From Ampullaceana balthica (Eukaryota; Mollusca; Gastropoda; Lymnaeidae): 64,000 nt of DNA. The stretch lies in contig CALYLW010000016.1 in the NCBI GenBank assembly GCA_944989445.1, positions 2,274,505 to 2,338,504 of the forward strand, in the 5' to 3' direction. The position numbers and the translations under genes were made by a program. The notes under the pieces are model-generated. The model was not told the origin of the DNA. It saw only the letters and a list, made by a program, of their open reading frames with translations, and made no database searches. Below, piece by piece: positions 1-11,617 of this stretch; position 1 is the stretch's first letter; the number at the start of each line of letters is the position of its first letter.

Positions 1-103
1 TTTTTCTTCTTTGATTTGTTGTTTTGTTTTTTTGTTTTCTTTTCTTTTTTTTTCTTCTTTTTTTGAAGTATTTTTTATATGGTATAGGGCAGATTAAACT
101 TAT
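1..103. other. T-rich flank left of the array
   Basis: Low-complexity T/C-rich DNA that is not part of the repeated unit. Homology to the other unit copies begins near position 104 (CAACTGGTCAAAC), so this is the left boundary of the array as seen here. Confidence 0.6.
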
Positions 104-335
104 CAACTGGTCAAACAAGGCATGACCATAAATGTAATACATTTATAGTTTTCTTAATTTGAAATAACGAGGATATTAAAAATGTATTTTGCTATGAATA
201 AAACATTTCTATAAATAATAGTTAGATACTTGCAATACAAAAAATAAGCAATACAAATATATAATACCATGTCACATAGACTTGTAGATTGCAATTTAAT
301 CGAAGTTAAAAAAAATGGTGTTATAATATGTAACT

Positions 336-1217
336 TCTATATATTAGATTCTCTTCGTGGTCGGACCCTGCGAAGTAATAAGTTGCATGTATGTGCAACA
401 GAGCATGACGAATGACCCACGCTCGGGTCAACTAAACACAGTTAACGGTTGACAAGCAAAGGTAGTGGAGTGGTGACCAAAAATGGCCCTTGCGTTTCAC
501 TTGAATTGTTCCTTCACAGAAAAGGTGAGATTCGTAGTGTACAGGTAAATAGGTCCGCCTCATGTGAGGAAGGTCCTGGGTTCAAGCTCCGGTGAATGTA
601 TTTTTTTTTAAAATGTCTGTTTTTGCCCGTTCTTTTACCTCTTGATTGCATAGCATACGCCGAAGACTGGCTCATCATAGACAGTGCAAATAAACGGTGT
701 TTTTTTTGTTTTTTTTTGCGGGGGGGGTGAGAGTACAGACACAAAAAGCTGCCCCAACTAAATAAAAAATAGCGAGGAAACGTGAAGACATGCACACTTA
801 GGTTGTTGTTACCCGCCTCCAATTTATTACTACCACCCTTAAACATAAACTTTGTTTGGCCGATCCTAGCGAGGCTTAGTCATATTTAGGATTGTTAATT
901 GCGTGTTTTTTTTGGTGTGGTTTTTTTAATGTTTTTTTTTGTTGTTGTGAAAACCGATTAACGATTATGTAAATCCATTTTAAACCGATTATTGTTTTTA
1001 TAGCTGACTTCATAGAAGTTAGGGGTGTACCGAATTTCGCCTGCAATTGTCTCGAAAATAAACAGTGAGTTGGTAGTCGTCCCCCCCCCCAACAGAACCG
1101 AAAACACTCGCGTTGTTTTGATTTTTTCGTGCTGTAGTTTTTGTCCGTTCTTTCTCAACTTTCTTTGCACTCTCCATGATCAAGTCTGCGGCGTATGTTA
1201 CGCCGCGGGGCGTCTAG
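336..1217 (+). mobile_element. Non-autonomous Helitron (family A), array copy 1
   Basis: The 5' end reads TCTATATATTAGATTCTC, and the 3' end is a hairpin with stems GCGGCGTA and TACGCCGC (1188-1206) followed by 7 nt and CTAG (1214-1217), then T. A 5' TC, a GC-rich hairpin close to the 3' end and a terminal CTRR with a following T are the classic Helitron signature. No Rep/helicase frame is present, so it would depend on an autonomous relative. The same ends recur at 63537-63998 on the other strand. The exact 5' base is less certain because the base before TC is T, not the usual A. Confidence 0.75.
528..599 (+). pseudogene. tRNA-Met(CAT)-like sequence, decayed (array copy 1)
   Basis: Same tRNA-like segment as at 6433-6504, but with the D stem broken (GTGT opposite ATAG) and extra changes in the acceptor and T arms. 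The anticodon loop CTCATGT and the T-loop TTCAAGC are kept. A T run follows immediately. Confidence 0.55.
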
Positions 1218-1490
1218 TTCTCATTAATCTTGCCGCTTAAATTTGTCTCAATTACAACCTCATATTAAGTAGCTCGATAGCGGTGCTTTTTTAATGCGTC
1301 GTTCATGGCAAATATAATTTAATGGACGTAAAATATGACAATAGACAGTATTTTAATTTGTTTATTTTCCATTATATGTATATGTGAGTTCAAACTTGGA
1401 TCAAAGATTTCATTTCCGCTTAAATATCCTGAATGGGTTGTTTATTAATCTATATATATTAATTTTTTTTTAAAACCGTAATAAAACAAG

Positions 1491-2470
1491 TTTTTGACTA
1501 TAAATCATATATGTACGAGACGTAACTAAAAGAATGTTCATTATAATTCGCAGCGCAAGACCATCCAAAAATACAAAATTGCAGTTGTGTCGTAAAACAT
1601 GTTTAATATAATGCGCACCGATCAGGAAATATGTTTATAAAAAGTGTTGTCAATAAAATACGCACCTTGTTGCGCGACAGAAAGGTCGTTCAATATAATA
1701 CGCACCGCGACACTCTATCTCAAAAAATAGCATGATACATAGAGATAAATAAAATAATCTAAAAAATTCAATAATTTAATTACGGTACATGCGATCGATC
1801 TGAAATTTTGATACATTGTTTTTATCATCGGTACAACACTGCCTGCAAAATTTCAGCTCGCTAGCTTACGAGCAAGTGGGTTAAAAATCGATCAAAAGTT
1901 TTGGCGACAAGCAATCAAGCAATCAAGTAATCAAGCATTCAGACACCACGAGTTAATATAAAGGATTTAATAAGAAAAACCCGTAAAAAACCAAGTTTTT
2001 GACTATAAATCCTTTATGTACGAGAAGTAACTAAAAGAATTTTCATTATAATACGCAGCGCCAGACCATCCAGAAATACAAAATTGAAGTTGTGTCGTAA
2101 AACATATTTAATATAATACGCACCGATCAGGAATATGTTTATAAAAAAGAGCTGTCAATAAAATACGCACCTTATTGCGCGACAGAAAGGTTGTTCAATA
2201 TAATACGCACCGCGACGCTCTATCTCAAAAAATAGCATGATACATAGGAATAAAAAAAATAATCTAAAAAATCAATAATTTAATTACGGTACATGCGATC
2301 GATCTGAAATTTTGATACATTGTTTTAATCATCGGTACGAAACTGCCTGCAAAATGTCAGCTCGCTATCTTGCGAGCAAGTGGGTTAAAAATCGATCAAA
2401 AGTTTTGGCGACAAGCAAGCAAGCAAGCAAGGTCCGCCGCAGACACCACGAGTTAATATAAAGGATTTAA
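1491..2470 (+). repeat. Doubled ~480 bp module with short inverted ends (array copy 1)
   Basis: Two monomers, 1491-1970 and 1996-2470. Each starts TTTTTGACTATAAATC and ends GTTAATATAAAGGATTTA. In the second monomer the ends AATCCTTTAT and ATAAAGGATT are complementary; in the first the left end has drifted. Each monomer carries four spaced copies of a motif close to AATATAATACGCACC. A dispersed relative lies at 29251-29748. No coding frame is seen. Such sub-terminal inverted repeats are known in some Helitron-like elements, but the family is not certain. Confidence 0.65.
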
Positions 2471-3331
2471 AAATGAATGTATGTATGCATGTCCTTCATA
2501 GCGCTGATTAAACCATTCAGCCGATCACTATGAAACTTTTGGAGACTCCTGGGATGGTAACACGCTCCTTTTTTCAAAATTTAACATTCATGGGGCGGCG
2601 GGGGCCAATAATATGAATTTTTCTTATATGAGCTATATACAAATTAGTATAAGCGTTAGCTATTGGGTAAATTGATGGATCTTAACCAAACTTTGTGTAT
2701 AACAACTTGGTAGCCAATATTGGAATACTATATGGCACTAATTTCCTAATGTCCATTTCTTAGGGGCTCTGGGCCCAAAATGTCTTTTTTTCATGAACGC
2801 TTAAGATTGAATTCCACATTCAATTTATTAAAGATCTTGAGAAATATAGATAAATATATCCACTATGAACTTGATTGAAATTAACAGGTGTTTTGAACTT
2901 GACATCTTGCTTTAATGTCCAATTGTTCAGGGCCGGGGGCCACAAATGTCTTTTTTCGTATTTGTTTGAGCTATTATTTCCCATTATATTTTTCACGATC
3001 TTGAGAAATATATCCATGATGAGACTGAATTAAAATGAACAGCATTTTGAAACTTGCATCTTACATCGAATGGGCCGGGGGCCCCAAATGTCTTTTTTGT
3101 GTGTATGCTCTAAGATATTATTTCCCACTCAGTTTATAACGATCTTGAGAAATATATCCATGATAAAACTGAATTTAAATGAACAGGTTTTCAAAATGTA
3201 CATCTTGAATCGAATGAGCCCGGGTGACCCTTAATGTATTTATTCCTTATAATAGCTATATAGAAATTAGTTTAAGTGTTAGATAATCATAAAAAAACTG
3301 GATTTTGACCAAACTTAGTATATCAAAATTT
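2471..3331 (+). mobile_element. Helitron-like family B core fragment (array copy 1)
   Basis: Starts with a short GTATG microsatellite and CTTCATAGCG. It then runs through diverged ~150-170 bp subunits, each opened by a GC-rich box such as GGGCCGGGGGCCCC followed by AATGTCTTTTTT. It matches the full element at 46515-48173 over most of its length but lacks that element's 5' tip and its 3' CTAG end. It passes directly into the 30 bp satellite. Confidence 0.65.
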
Positions 3332-4058
3332 AAGAGCCTATATTAAATTACTGTAGTAGGGCACAAGAGCCTATATTAAATTACTGTAGGGCACAAGAGC
3401 CTATAATAAATTACTGTAGTAGGGCACAAGAGCCTATATTAAATTACTGTAGGGCACAAGAGCCTATATTAAATTACTGTAGGGCACAAGAGCCTATATT
3501 AAATTACTGTAGGGCACAAGAGCCTATATTAAATTACTGTAGGGCACAAGAGCCTATATTAAATTACTGTAGGGCACAAGAGCCTATATTAAATTACTGT
3601 AGGGCACAAGAGCCTATATTAAATTACTATAGGGCACAAGAGCCTATATTAAATTACTGTAGGGCACAAGAGCCTATATTAAATTACTGTAGGGCACAAG
3701 AGCCTATATTAAATTACTGTAGGGCACAAGAGCCTATATTAAATTACTGTAGGGCATAAGAGCCTATAATAAATTTACCGTAGGGCACAAGAGCCTATAT
3801 TAAGTTACTGTAGGGCACAAGAGCCTATATTAAATTACTGTAGGGCACAAGAGCCTATATTAAATTACTGTAGGGCACAAGAGCCTATATTAAATTACTG
3901 TAGGGCACAAGAGCCTATATTAAATTACTGTAGGGCACAAGAGCCTATATTAAATTACTGTAGGGCACAAGAGCCTATATTAAATTACTGTAGGGCACAA
4001 GAGCCTATATTAAATTACTGTAGGGCACAAGAGCCTATATTAAATTACTGTAGGGCAC
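3332..4058 (+). repeat. 30 bp satellite, ~24 units (array copy 1)
   Basis: Unit begins AAGAGCCTATATTAAATTAC and ends TGTAGGGCAC. A few units carry an extra TAG. It is a pure tandem array with no spacers. Confidence 0.95.
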
Positions 4059-4165
4059 TGAACTCCTAATGACATAACGTCTGAACCGTTAACAGAATAA
4101 ACGTCACAGCAAAAATTCACAGAATACAAAATAAATTAAAAATTAAACTGCTTTAATTATTTTTG

Positions 4166-5160
4166 CAATGTGGTTTGTTTTGTTCATTGTTTAGAGACTT
4201 TCATGTGTGTCAATGTGGTTTGTTTTGTTCATTGTTTAGAGACTTTCATGTATGTCAATGTGGTTTGTTTTGTTCATTGTTTAGAGACTTTCATGTGTGG
4301 CAATGTGGTTTGTTTTGTTCATTGTTTAGAGACTTTCATGTATGTCAATGTGGTTTGTTTTGTTCATTGTTTAGAGACTTTCATGTGTGGCAATGTGGTT
4401 TGTTTTGTTCATTGTTTAGAGACTTTCATGTGTGGCAATGTGGTTTGTTTTGTTCATTGTTTAGAGACTTTCATGTGTGGCAATGTGGTTTGTTTTGTTC
4501 ATTGTTTAGAGACTTTCATGTATGTCAATGTGGTTTGTTTGGTTCATTGTTTAGAGACTTTCATGTGTGGCAATGTGGTTTGTTTTGTTCATTGTTTAGA
4601 GACTTTCATGTATGTCAATGCGGTTTGTTTTGTTCATTGTTTAGAGACTTTCATGTGTGGCAATGTGGTTTGTTTTGTTCATTGTTTAGAGACTTTCATG
4701 TGTGGCAATGTGGTTTGTTTTGTTCATTGTTTAGAGACTTTCCTGTGTGGCAATGTGGTTTGTTTTGTTCATTGTTTAGAGACTTTCATGTATGGCAATG
4801 TGGTTTGGTTTGTTCATTGTTTAGAGATTTTCATGTGTGGCAATGTGGTTTGTTTTGTTCATTGTTTAGAGACTTTCATGTGTGGCAATGTGGTTTGTTT
4901 TGTTCATTGTTTAGAGACTTTCATGTATGTCAATGTGGTTTGTTTTGTTCATTGTTTAGAGACTTTCATGTATGTCAATGTGGTTTGTTTTGTTCATTGT
5001 TTAGAGACTTTCATGTATGGCAATGTGGTTTGTTTTGTTCATTGTTTAGAGACTTTCATGTGTGGCAATGTGGTTTGTTTTGTTCATTGTTTAGAGACTT
5101 TCATGTGTGGCAATGTGGTTTATTTTGTTCATTGTTTAGAGACTTTTATGTGTGGCAATG
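4166..5160 (+). repeat. 45 bp satellite, 22 units (array copy 1)
   Basis: Unit starts CAATGTGGTTTGTTTTGTTC and carries variant positions (TGTGG, TATGT, TATGG at its end). Because 45 is a multiple of 3 and the unit has no stop in two frames, it yields two overlapping 337-342 codon open frames. These are repeat artefacts and no protein is called. Confidence 0.95.
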
Positions 5161-5525
5161 GGACGACTCCTGCTAGTAACATTTTTTTATTTACATAATT
5201 ATTTTCTACATGTTAGTGTGGTATTTCTTGTAAATACATGGATATTTCCTACTCATATTATTACTGAGGAATTTTTTTAGCTTTGCTTTAAACTAGAATA
5301 TAACATATAGATCTACGTATATGGACAAAAATAAAATCATAAAAAATTCCTATAACCGAATTCCTCATAAAAATATTCCTTTTCACAACGAAACAATTTT
5401 GATTTTTTTTTCCTTGAAGACAAAATGGCTTGAGACAGGTCGGCATGCATAAATACCGATCCTTTCCTTACTTCACCTGACATAAATTATATTTCTTTTA
5501 AGCTATCCCCTTAAAGTTATTTTCA
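5161..5525. other. Non-coding spacer of the array unit
   Basis: AT-rich sequence with no coding frame or recognisable element end. The same spacer occurs at about 10988-11352 and 15226-15590. Confidence 0.6.
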
Positions 5526-5790
5526 ACCCCCCTACCCAACAAATGTAACAGTGGTCATAACCACCCTCCCCACAAATGTACCAATGGTCATCACCTCCAC
5601 ACAAATGTACCAGTGGTCATCACCACCCTCCCCACAAGTGTACCAGTGGTCATCACCACCCCCCCCACAAATGTACCAGTGGTCATTACAACCCCCTCAC
5701 AAATAAACTAGTGGTGATAATCAGCCCCCCCCCTTCTTGAACGCTGTATCAGGCACCATGGAGTTGTGGCGCCCACTTTAGGAATCACTG
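5526..5790. repeat. 32 bp minisatellite and hAT-like terminus (array copy 1)
   Basis: About six degenerate copies of a 32 bp unit (CAAATGTACCAGTGGTCATC...) to about 5720. They are followed by a segment ending GCGCCCACTTTAGGAATCACTG at 5790, given here only to its last bases. Read on the minus strand it begins CAGTGATTCCTAAAGTGGGC, a typical hAT-superfamily end. No opposite terminus or target duplication was found. Confidence 0.6.
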
Positions 5791-6241
5791 TACTAAGCCA
5801 TAAACAACATACAGACAATTCTTAAAATTTTCATTTATATGTAAATGAAGTATTTACAAGTTATTGTAATCGAACTTAATCTACACTGGGGTTAGGGGAA
5901 TCTTAATAATTCATTGAAATATTATCCCTTTTTAAAGAGACCGAAGTCAAGCGGTGTACCACTTGTTTAAGGGTGTTTTTTTTTAAAACATATGAGCGCT
6001 AATACGCAACAACTGGTCAAACAAGCCATGACCATAAATGTAATAAATTTATAGTTTTCTTAATTTGAAAAAACGAGGATATTAAAAATTTATTTTGCTA
6101 TGAATAGAACATTTCTATAAATAATAGTTAGATACTTGCAATACAAAAAATAAGCAATACAAATATATAATACCATGTCACATAGACTTGTAGATTGCAA
6201 TTTAATCGAAGTTAAATAAAATGATATTATAATATCTATCT

Positions 6242-7093
6242 TCTATATATATAATTCTCTTCGTGGTCGGACCCTGTGAAGCAACGAGTTCCAAGTATGT
6301 GCAACAGAGCATGACGAATGACCCACGCTCGGGTCAACTAAACACAGTTAACGGTTGACAAGCGAAGGTAGTGGAGGGGTGACCAAAATTGGCCCTTGCG
6401 TTTCATTGCATTGTTCCTTCACAGAAAAGATGCGATTCGTAGTGTACGGGTAAACACGTCCGCCTCATGTGAGGAAGGTCCTGGGTTCAAGCCCCGGCGA
6501 ATGTATTGTTTTTTTTTAATCTCTGTTTGTGCCCGTTCTTTTACCTCTTGATTGCATAGCATACGCCGAAGACTGGCTCATCATAGACAGTGCAAAGAAC
6601 GGTTTTTTTTGTGGTGATGAGAGTACAGACACAAAAAGCAGCCCCAACTAAATAAAAAATAGCGAGGAAACGTGAAGACATGCACACTTAGGTTGTTGTT
6701 ACCCGCCTCCAATTTATTACTACCACCCTTAAATATAAACTTTGTTTGGCCGATCCTAGCGAGGCTTAGTCATATTTGGGTTGTTAATTGCGTGTGTGTG
6801 TTTTTTTTTATTTATTATTTTTTTATTTTAAAACCGATTATCGATTATGTAACTCCATTTTAAACTGATTATCGTTTTATAGCTGACTTCATAGAAGTTA
6901 GGGGTGTACCGAATTTCGCCTGCAATTGTCTCGAAAATAAACAATGAGTTGGTAGTTCCCTCCACCGCAAAACCGATATTCACTCGCGTTGTTTTGATTT
7001 TTTCGTGCTGTATTTTTTGTCTGTTCTTTCTCAACTTTCTTTGCACTCTCCATGAGCAAGTCTGCGGCGTATGCTACGCCGCGGGGCGTCTAG
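6242..7093 (+). mobile_element. Non-autonomous Helitron (family A), array copy 2
   Basis: The 5' end has TCTATATATATAATTCTC and the 3' hairpin stems are GCGGCGTA and TACGCCGC, ending in CTAG at 7090-7093 followed by T. The 5' tip matches the terminal element at 63998 better than copy 1 does. It contains the tRNA-like segment at 6433-6504. No coding capacity. Confidence 0.78.
6433..6504 (+). pseudogene. tRNA-Met(CAT)-like sequence inside Helitron A (array copy 2)
   Basis: A 72 nt cloverleaf can be drawn by eye. The acceptor pairs 5 of 7 (ATTCG with CGAAT). The D stem is GTGT/ACAC with an 8 nt loop containing GGG. The anticodon stem pairs 4 of 5, with loop CTCATGT giving T33 and anticodon CAT. 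The variable loop is 5 nt. The T arm is CTGGG/CCCGG with loop TTCAAGC. This also supplies A- and B-box-like pol III elements, and a run of nine T follows at 6509-6517. The acceptor mismatches argue for a tRNA-derived SINE head or captured tRNA relic rather than a functional tRNA. Confidence 0.6.
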
Positions 7094-7379
7094 TTCTCAT
7101 TAATTTTGCCGCTTAAATTTGTCTCAATTACAACCTCATATTAAGTAGCTCGATAGCGGTGATTTTTTAATGCGTCGTTCATGGCAAATATAATTTAATG
7201 GACGTAAAATATGACAATAGACAGTACAGTATTTTAATTTGTTAATTTTCCATTATATGTATATTTGAGTTCAAACTTGGATCAAAGATTTCATTTCCGC
7301 TTAAATATCCTGAATGGGTTTTGTTTTTTACTAATCTATATATTATATTAATTTTTTTTAAAAAACGTAATAAAACAAG

Positions 7380-8356
7380 TTTTTGACTATAAATCATATA
7401 TGTACGAGACGTAACTAAAAGAATGTTCATTATAATACGCAGCGCAAGACCATCCAAAAATACAAAATTGCAGTTGTGTCGTAAAACATGTTTAATATAA
7501 TGCGCACCGATCAGGAATATGTTTATAAAAAGTGTTGTCAATAAAATACGCACCTTATTGCGCGACAGAAAGGTCGTTCAATATAATACGCACCGCGACA
7601 CTCTATCTCAAAAAATAACATGATACATAGAGATAAATAAAATAATCTAAAAATTCAATAATTTAATTACGGTACATGCGATCAATCTGAAATTTTGATA
7701 CATTGTTTTTATCATCGATACAAAACAGCCTGCAAAATTTCAGCTCGCTAGCTTACGAGAAAGTGGGTTAAAAATCGATCAAAAGTTTTGGCGACAAGCA
7801 ATCAAGCAATCAAGTAATCAGCAGTCAGACACCACGAGTTAATATAAAGGATTTAATAAGAAAAACCCGTAAAAAACCAAGTTTTTGACTATAAATCCTT
7901 TATGTACGAGAAGTAACTAAAAGAATGTTCATTATAATACGCAGCGCCAGACCATCCAGAAATACAAAATTGAAGTTGTGTCGTAAAACATGTTTAATAT
8001 AATACGCACCGATCAGGAATATGTTTATAAAAAAGAGCTGTCAATAAAATACGCACCTTATTGCGCGACAGAAAGGTTGTTCAATATAATACGCACCGCG
8101 ACGCTCTATCTCAAAAAATAGCATGATACATAGGAATAAAAAAAATAATCTAAAAAATCAATAATTTAATTACGGTACATGCGATCGATCTGAAATTTTG
8201 ATACATTGTTTTTATCATCGGTACGAAACTGCCTGCAAAATTTCAGCTCGCTATCTTGCGAGCAAGTGGGTTAAAAATCGATCAAAAGTTTTGGCGACAA
8301 GCAAGCAAGCAAGCAAGGTCCGCCGCAGACACCACGAGTTAATATAAAGGATTTAA
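7380..8356 (+). repeat. Doubled ~480 bp module (array copy 2)
   Basis: Monomers 7380-7856 and 7882-8356, as in copy 1. The second monomer again has complementary ends CCTTTAT/ATAAAGG. Confidence 0.65.
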
Positions 8357-9218
8357 AAATGAATGTATGTATGCATGTCCTTCATAGCGCTGATTAAACC
8401 ATTCAGCCGATCACTATGAAACTTTTGGAGACTCCTGGGATGGTAACACGCTCCTTTTTTCAAAATTTAACATTCATGGGGCGGCGGGGGGCCAATAATA
8501 TGATTTTTTCTTATATGAGCTATATACAAATTAGTATAAGCGTTAGCTATTGGGTAAATTGATGGATCTTAACCAAACTTTGTGTATAACAACTTGGTAG
8601 CCAATATTGGAATACTATATGGCACTAATTTCCTAATGTCCATTTCTTAGGGGCTCTGGGCCCAAAATGTCTTTTTTTCATGAACGCTTAAGATTGAATT
8701 CCACATTCAATTTATTAAAGATCTTGAGAAATATAGATAAATATATCCACTATGAACTTGATTGAAATTAACAGGTGTTTTGAACTTGACATCTTGCTTT
8801 TATGTCCAATTGTTCAGGGCCGGGGGCCACAAATGTCTTTTTTCGTATTTGTTTGAGCTATTATTTCCCATTATATTTTTCACGATCTTGAGAAATATAT
8901 CCATGATGAGACTGAATTAAAATGTACAGCATTTTGAAACTTGCATCTTACATCGAATGGGCCGGGGGCCCCAAATGTCTTTTTTGTGTGTATGCTCTAA
9001 GATATTATTTCCCACTCAGTTTATAACGATCTTGAGAAATATATCCATGATAAAACTGAATTTAAATGAACAGGTTTTCAAAATGTACATCTTGAATCGA
9101 ATGAGCCCGGGTGACCCTTAATGTATTTATTCCTTATAATAGCTATATAGAAATTAGTTTAAGTGTTAGATAATCATAAAAAAACTGGATTTTGACCAAA
9201 CTTAGTATATCAAAATTT
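8357..9218 (+). mobile_element. Helitron-like family B core fragment (array copy 2)
   Basis: Same fragment as 2471-3331, nearly identical, again running into the 30 bp satellite. Confidence 0.65.
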
Positions 9219-9885
9219 AAGAGCCTATATTAAATTACTGTAGTAGGGCACAAGAGCCTATATTAAATTACTGTAGGGCACAAGAGCCTATAATAAATTA
9301 CTGTAGTAGGGCACAAGAGCCTATATTAAATTACTGTAGGGCACAAGAGCCTATATTAAATTACTGTAGGGCACAAGAGCCTATATTAAATTACTGTAGG
9401 GCACAAGAGCCTATATTAAATTACTGTAGGGCACAAGAGCCTATATTAAATTACTGTAGGGCACAAGAGCCTATATTAAATTACTGTAGGGCACAAGAGC
9501 CTATATTAAATTACTATAGGGCACAAGAGCCTATATTAAATTACTGTAGGGCACAAGAGCCTATATTAAATTACTGTAGGGCACAAGAGCCTATATTAAA
9601 TTACTGTAGGGCACAAGAGCCTATATTAAATTACTGTAGGGCATAAGAGCCTATAATAAATTTACCGTAGGGCACAAGAGCCTATATTAAGTTACTGTAG
9701 GGCACAAGAGCCTATATTAAATTACTGTAGGGCACAAGAGCCTATATTAAATTACTGTAGGGCACAAGAGCCTATATTAAATTACTGTAGGGCACAAGAG
9801 CCTATATTAAATTACTGTAGGGCACAAGAGCCTATATTAAATTACTGTAGGGCACAAGAGCCTATATTAAATTACTGTAGGGCAC
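9219..9885 (+). repeat. 30 bp satellite, ~22 units (array copy 2)
   Basis: Same satellite as 3332-4058, exactly 60 bp (two units) shorter. Confidence 0.95.
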
Positions 9886-9992
9886 TGAACTCCTAATGAC
9901 ATAACGTCTGAACCGTTAACAGAATAAACGTCACAGCAAAAATTCACAGAATACAAAATAAATTAAAAATTAAACTGCTTTAATTATTTTTG

Positions 9993-10987
9993 CAATGTGG
10001 TTTGTTTTGTTCATTGTTTAGAGACTTTCATGTGTGTCAATGTGGTTTGTTTTGTTCATTGTTTAGAGACTTTCATGTATGTCAATGTGGTTTGTTTTGT
10101 TCATTGTTTAGAGACTTTCATGTGTGGCAATGTGGTTTGTTTTGTTCATTGTTTAGAGACTTTCATGTATGTCAATGTGGTTTGTTTTGTTCATTGTTTA
10201 GAGACTTTCATGTGTGGCAATGTGGTTTGTTTTGTTCATTGTTTAGAGACTTTCATGTGTGGCAATGTGGTTTGTTTTGTTCATTGTTTAGAGACTTTCA
10301 TGTGTGGCAATGTGGTTTGTTTTGTTCATTGTTTAGAGACTTTCATGTATGTCAATGTGGTTTGTTTGGTTCATTGTTTAGAGACTTTCATGTGTGGCAA
10401 TGTGGTTTGTTTTGTTCATTGTTTAGAGACTTTCATGTATGTCAATGCGGTTTGTTTTGTTCATTGTTTAGAGACTTTCATGTGTGGCAATGTGGTTTGT
10501 TTTGTTCATTGTTTAGAGACTTTCATGTGTGGCAATGTGGTTTGTTTTGTTCATTGTTTAGAGACTTTCCTGTGTGGCAATGTGGTTTGTTTTGTTCATT
10601 GTTTAGAGACTTTCATGTATGGCAATGTGGTTTGGTTTGTTCATTGTTTAGAGATTTTCATGTGTGGCAATGTGGTTTGTTTTGTTCATTGTTTAGAGAC
10701 TTTCATGTGTGGCAATGTGGTTTGTTTTGTTCATTGTTTAGAGACTTTCATGTATGTCAATGTGGTTTGTTTTGTTCATTGTTTAGAGACTTTCATGTAT
10801 GTCAATGTGGTTTGTTTTGTTCATTGTTTAGAGACTTTCATGTATGGCAATGTGGTTTGTTTTGTTCATTGTTTAGAGACTTTCATGTGTGGCAATGTGG
10901 TTTGTTTTGTTCATTGTTTAGAGACTTTCATGTGTGGCAATGTGGTTTATTTTGTTCATTGTTTAGAGACTTTTATGTGTGGCAATG
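9993..10987 (+). repeat. 45 bp satellite, 22 units (array copy 2)
   Basis: Identical in unit number and variant order to 4166-5160. Confidence 0.95.
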
Positions 10988-11352
10988 GGACGACTCCTGC
11001 TAGTAACATTTTTTTATTTACATAATTATTTTCTACATGTTAGTGTGGTATTTCTTGTAAATACATGGATATTTCCTACTCATATTATTACTGAGGAATT
11101 TTTTTAGCTTTGCTTTAAACTAGAATATAACATATAGATCTACGTATATGGACAAAAATAAAATCATAAAAAATTCCTATAACCGAATTCCTCATAAAAA
11201 TATTCCTTTTCACAACGAAACAATTTTGATTTTTTTTTCCTTGAAGACAAAATGGCTTGAGACAGGTCGGCATGCATAAATACCGATCCTTTCCTTACTT
11301 CACCTGACATAAATTATATTTCTTTTAAGCTATCCCCTTAAAGTTATTTTCA

Positions 11353-11617
11353 ACCCCCCTACCCAACAAATGTAACAGTGGTCATAACCACCCTCCCCAC
11401 AAATGTACCAATGGTCATCACCTCCACACAAATGTACCAGTGGTCATCACCACCCTCCCCACAAGTGTACCAGTGGTCATCACCACCCCCCCCACAAATG
11501 TACCAGTGGTCATTACAACCCCCTCACAAATAAACTAGTGGTGATAATCAGCCCCCCCCCTTCTTGAACGCTGTATCAGGCACCATGGAGTTGTGGCGCC
11601 CACTTTAGGAATCACTG
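11353..11617. repeat. 32 bp minisatellite and hAT-like terminus (array copy 2)
   Basis: Same structure as 5526-5790; the hAT-like end falls at 11617. Confidence 0.6.

Larger units (their letters stand above)
104..6009 (+). repeat. Composite tandem unit, copy 1 (5.9 kb)
   Basis: First copy of a head-to-tail repeated composite unit. In order it contains a Helitron with recognisable ends (336-1217), unique spacer, two ~480 bp modules with short inverted ends (1491-2470), a Helitron-like core (2471-3331), a 30 bp satellite (3332-4058), a 45 bp satellite (4166-5160), a 32 bp minisatellite (5526-5720) and a hAT-like terminus (to 5790). The part from about 1218 rightward is almost identical to copy 2. 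The first ~1.1 kb is clearly more diverged from copies 2-4, including the tRNA-like segment. No protein-coding gene is seen. Confidence 0.9.

Noticed and set aside
1025..1240. 70 codon open frame repeated in every array copy
   Set aside because: It lies across the Helitron 3' end and hairpin; its recurrence is due to the array, and frame-changing differences between copies are tolerated.
4163..5198. Two overlapping 337 and 342 codon open frames (also at 9990-11025 and 14678-15263)
   Set aside because: They are the 45 bp satellite read in two stop-free frames; both frames are open equally, with no start context, domain or codon bias.
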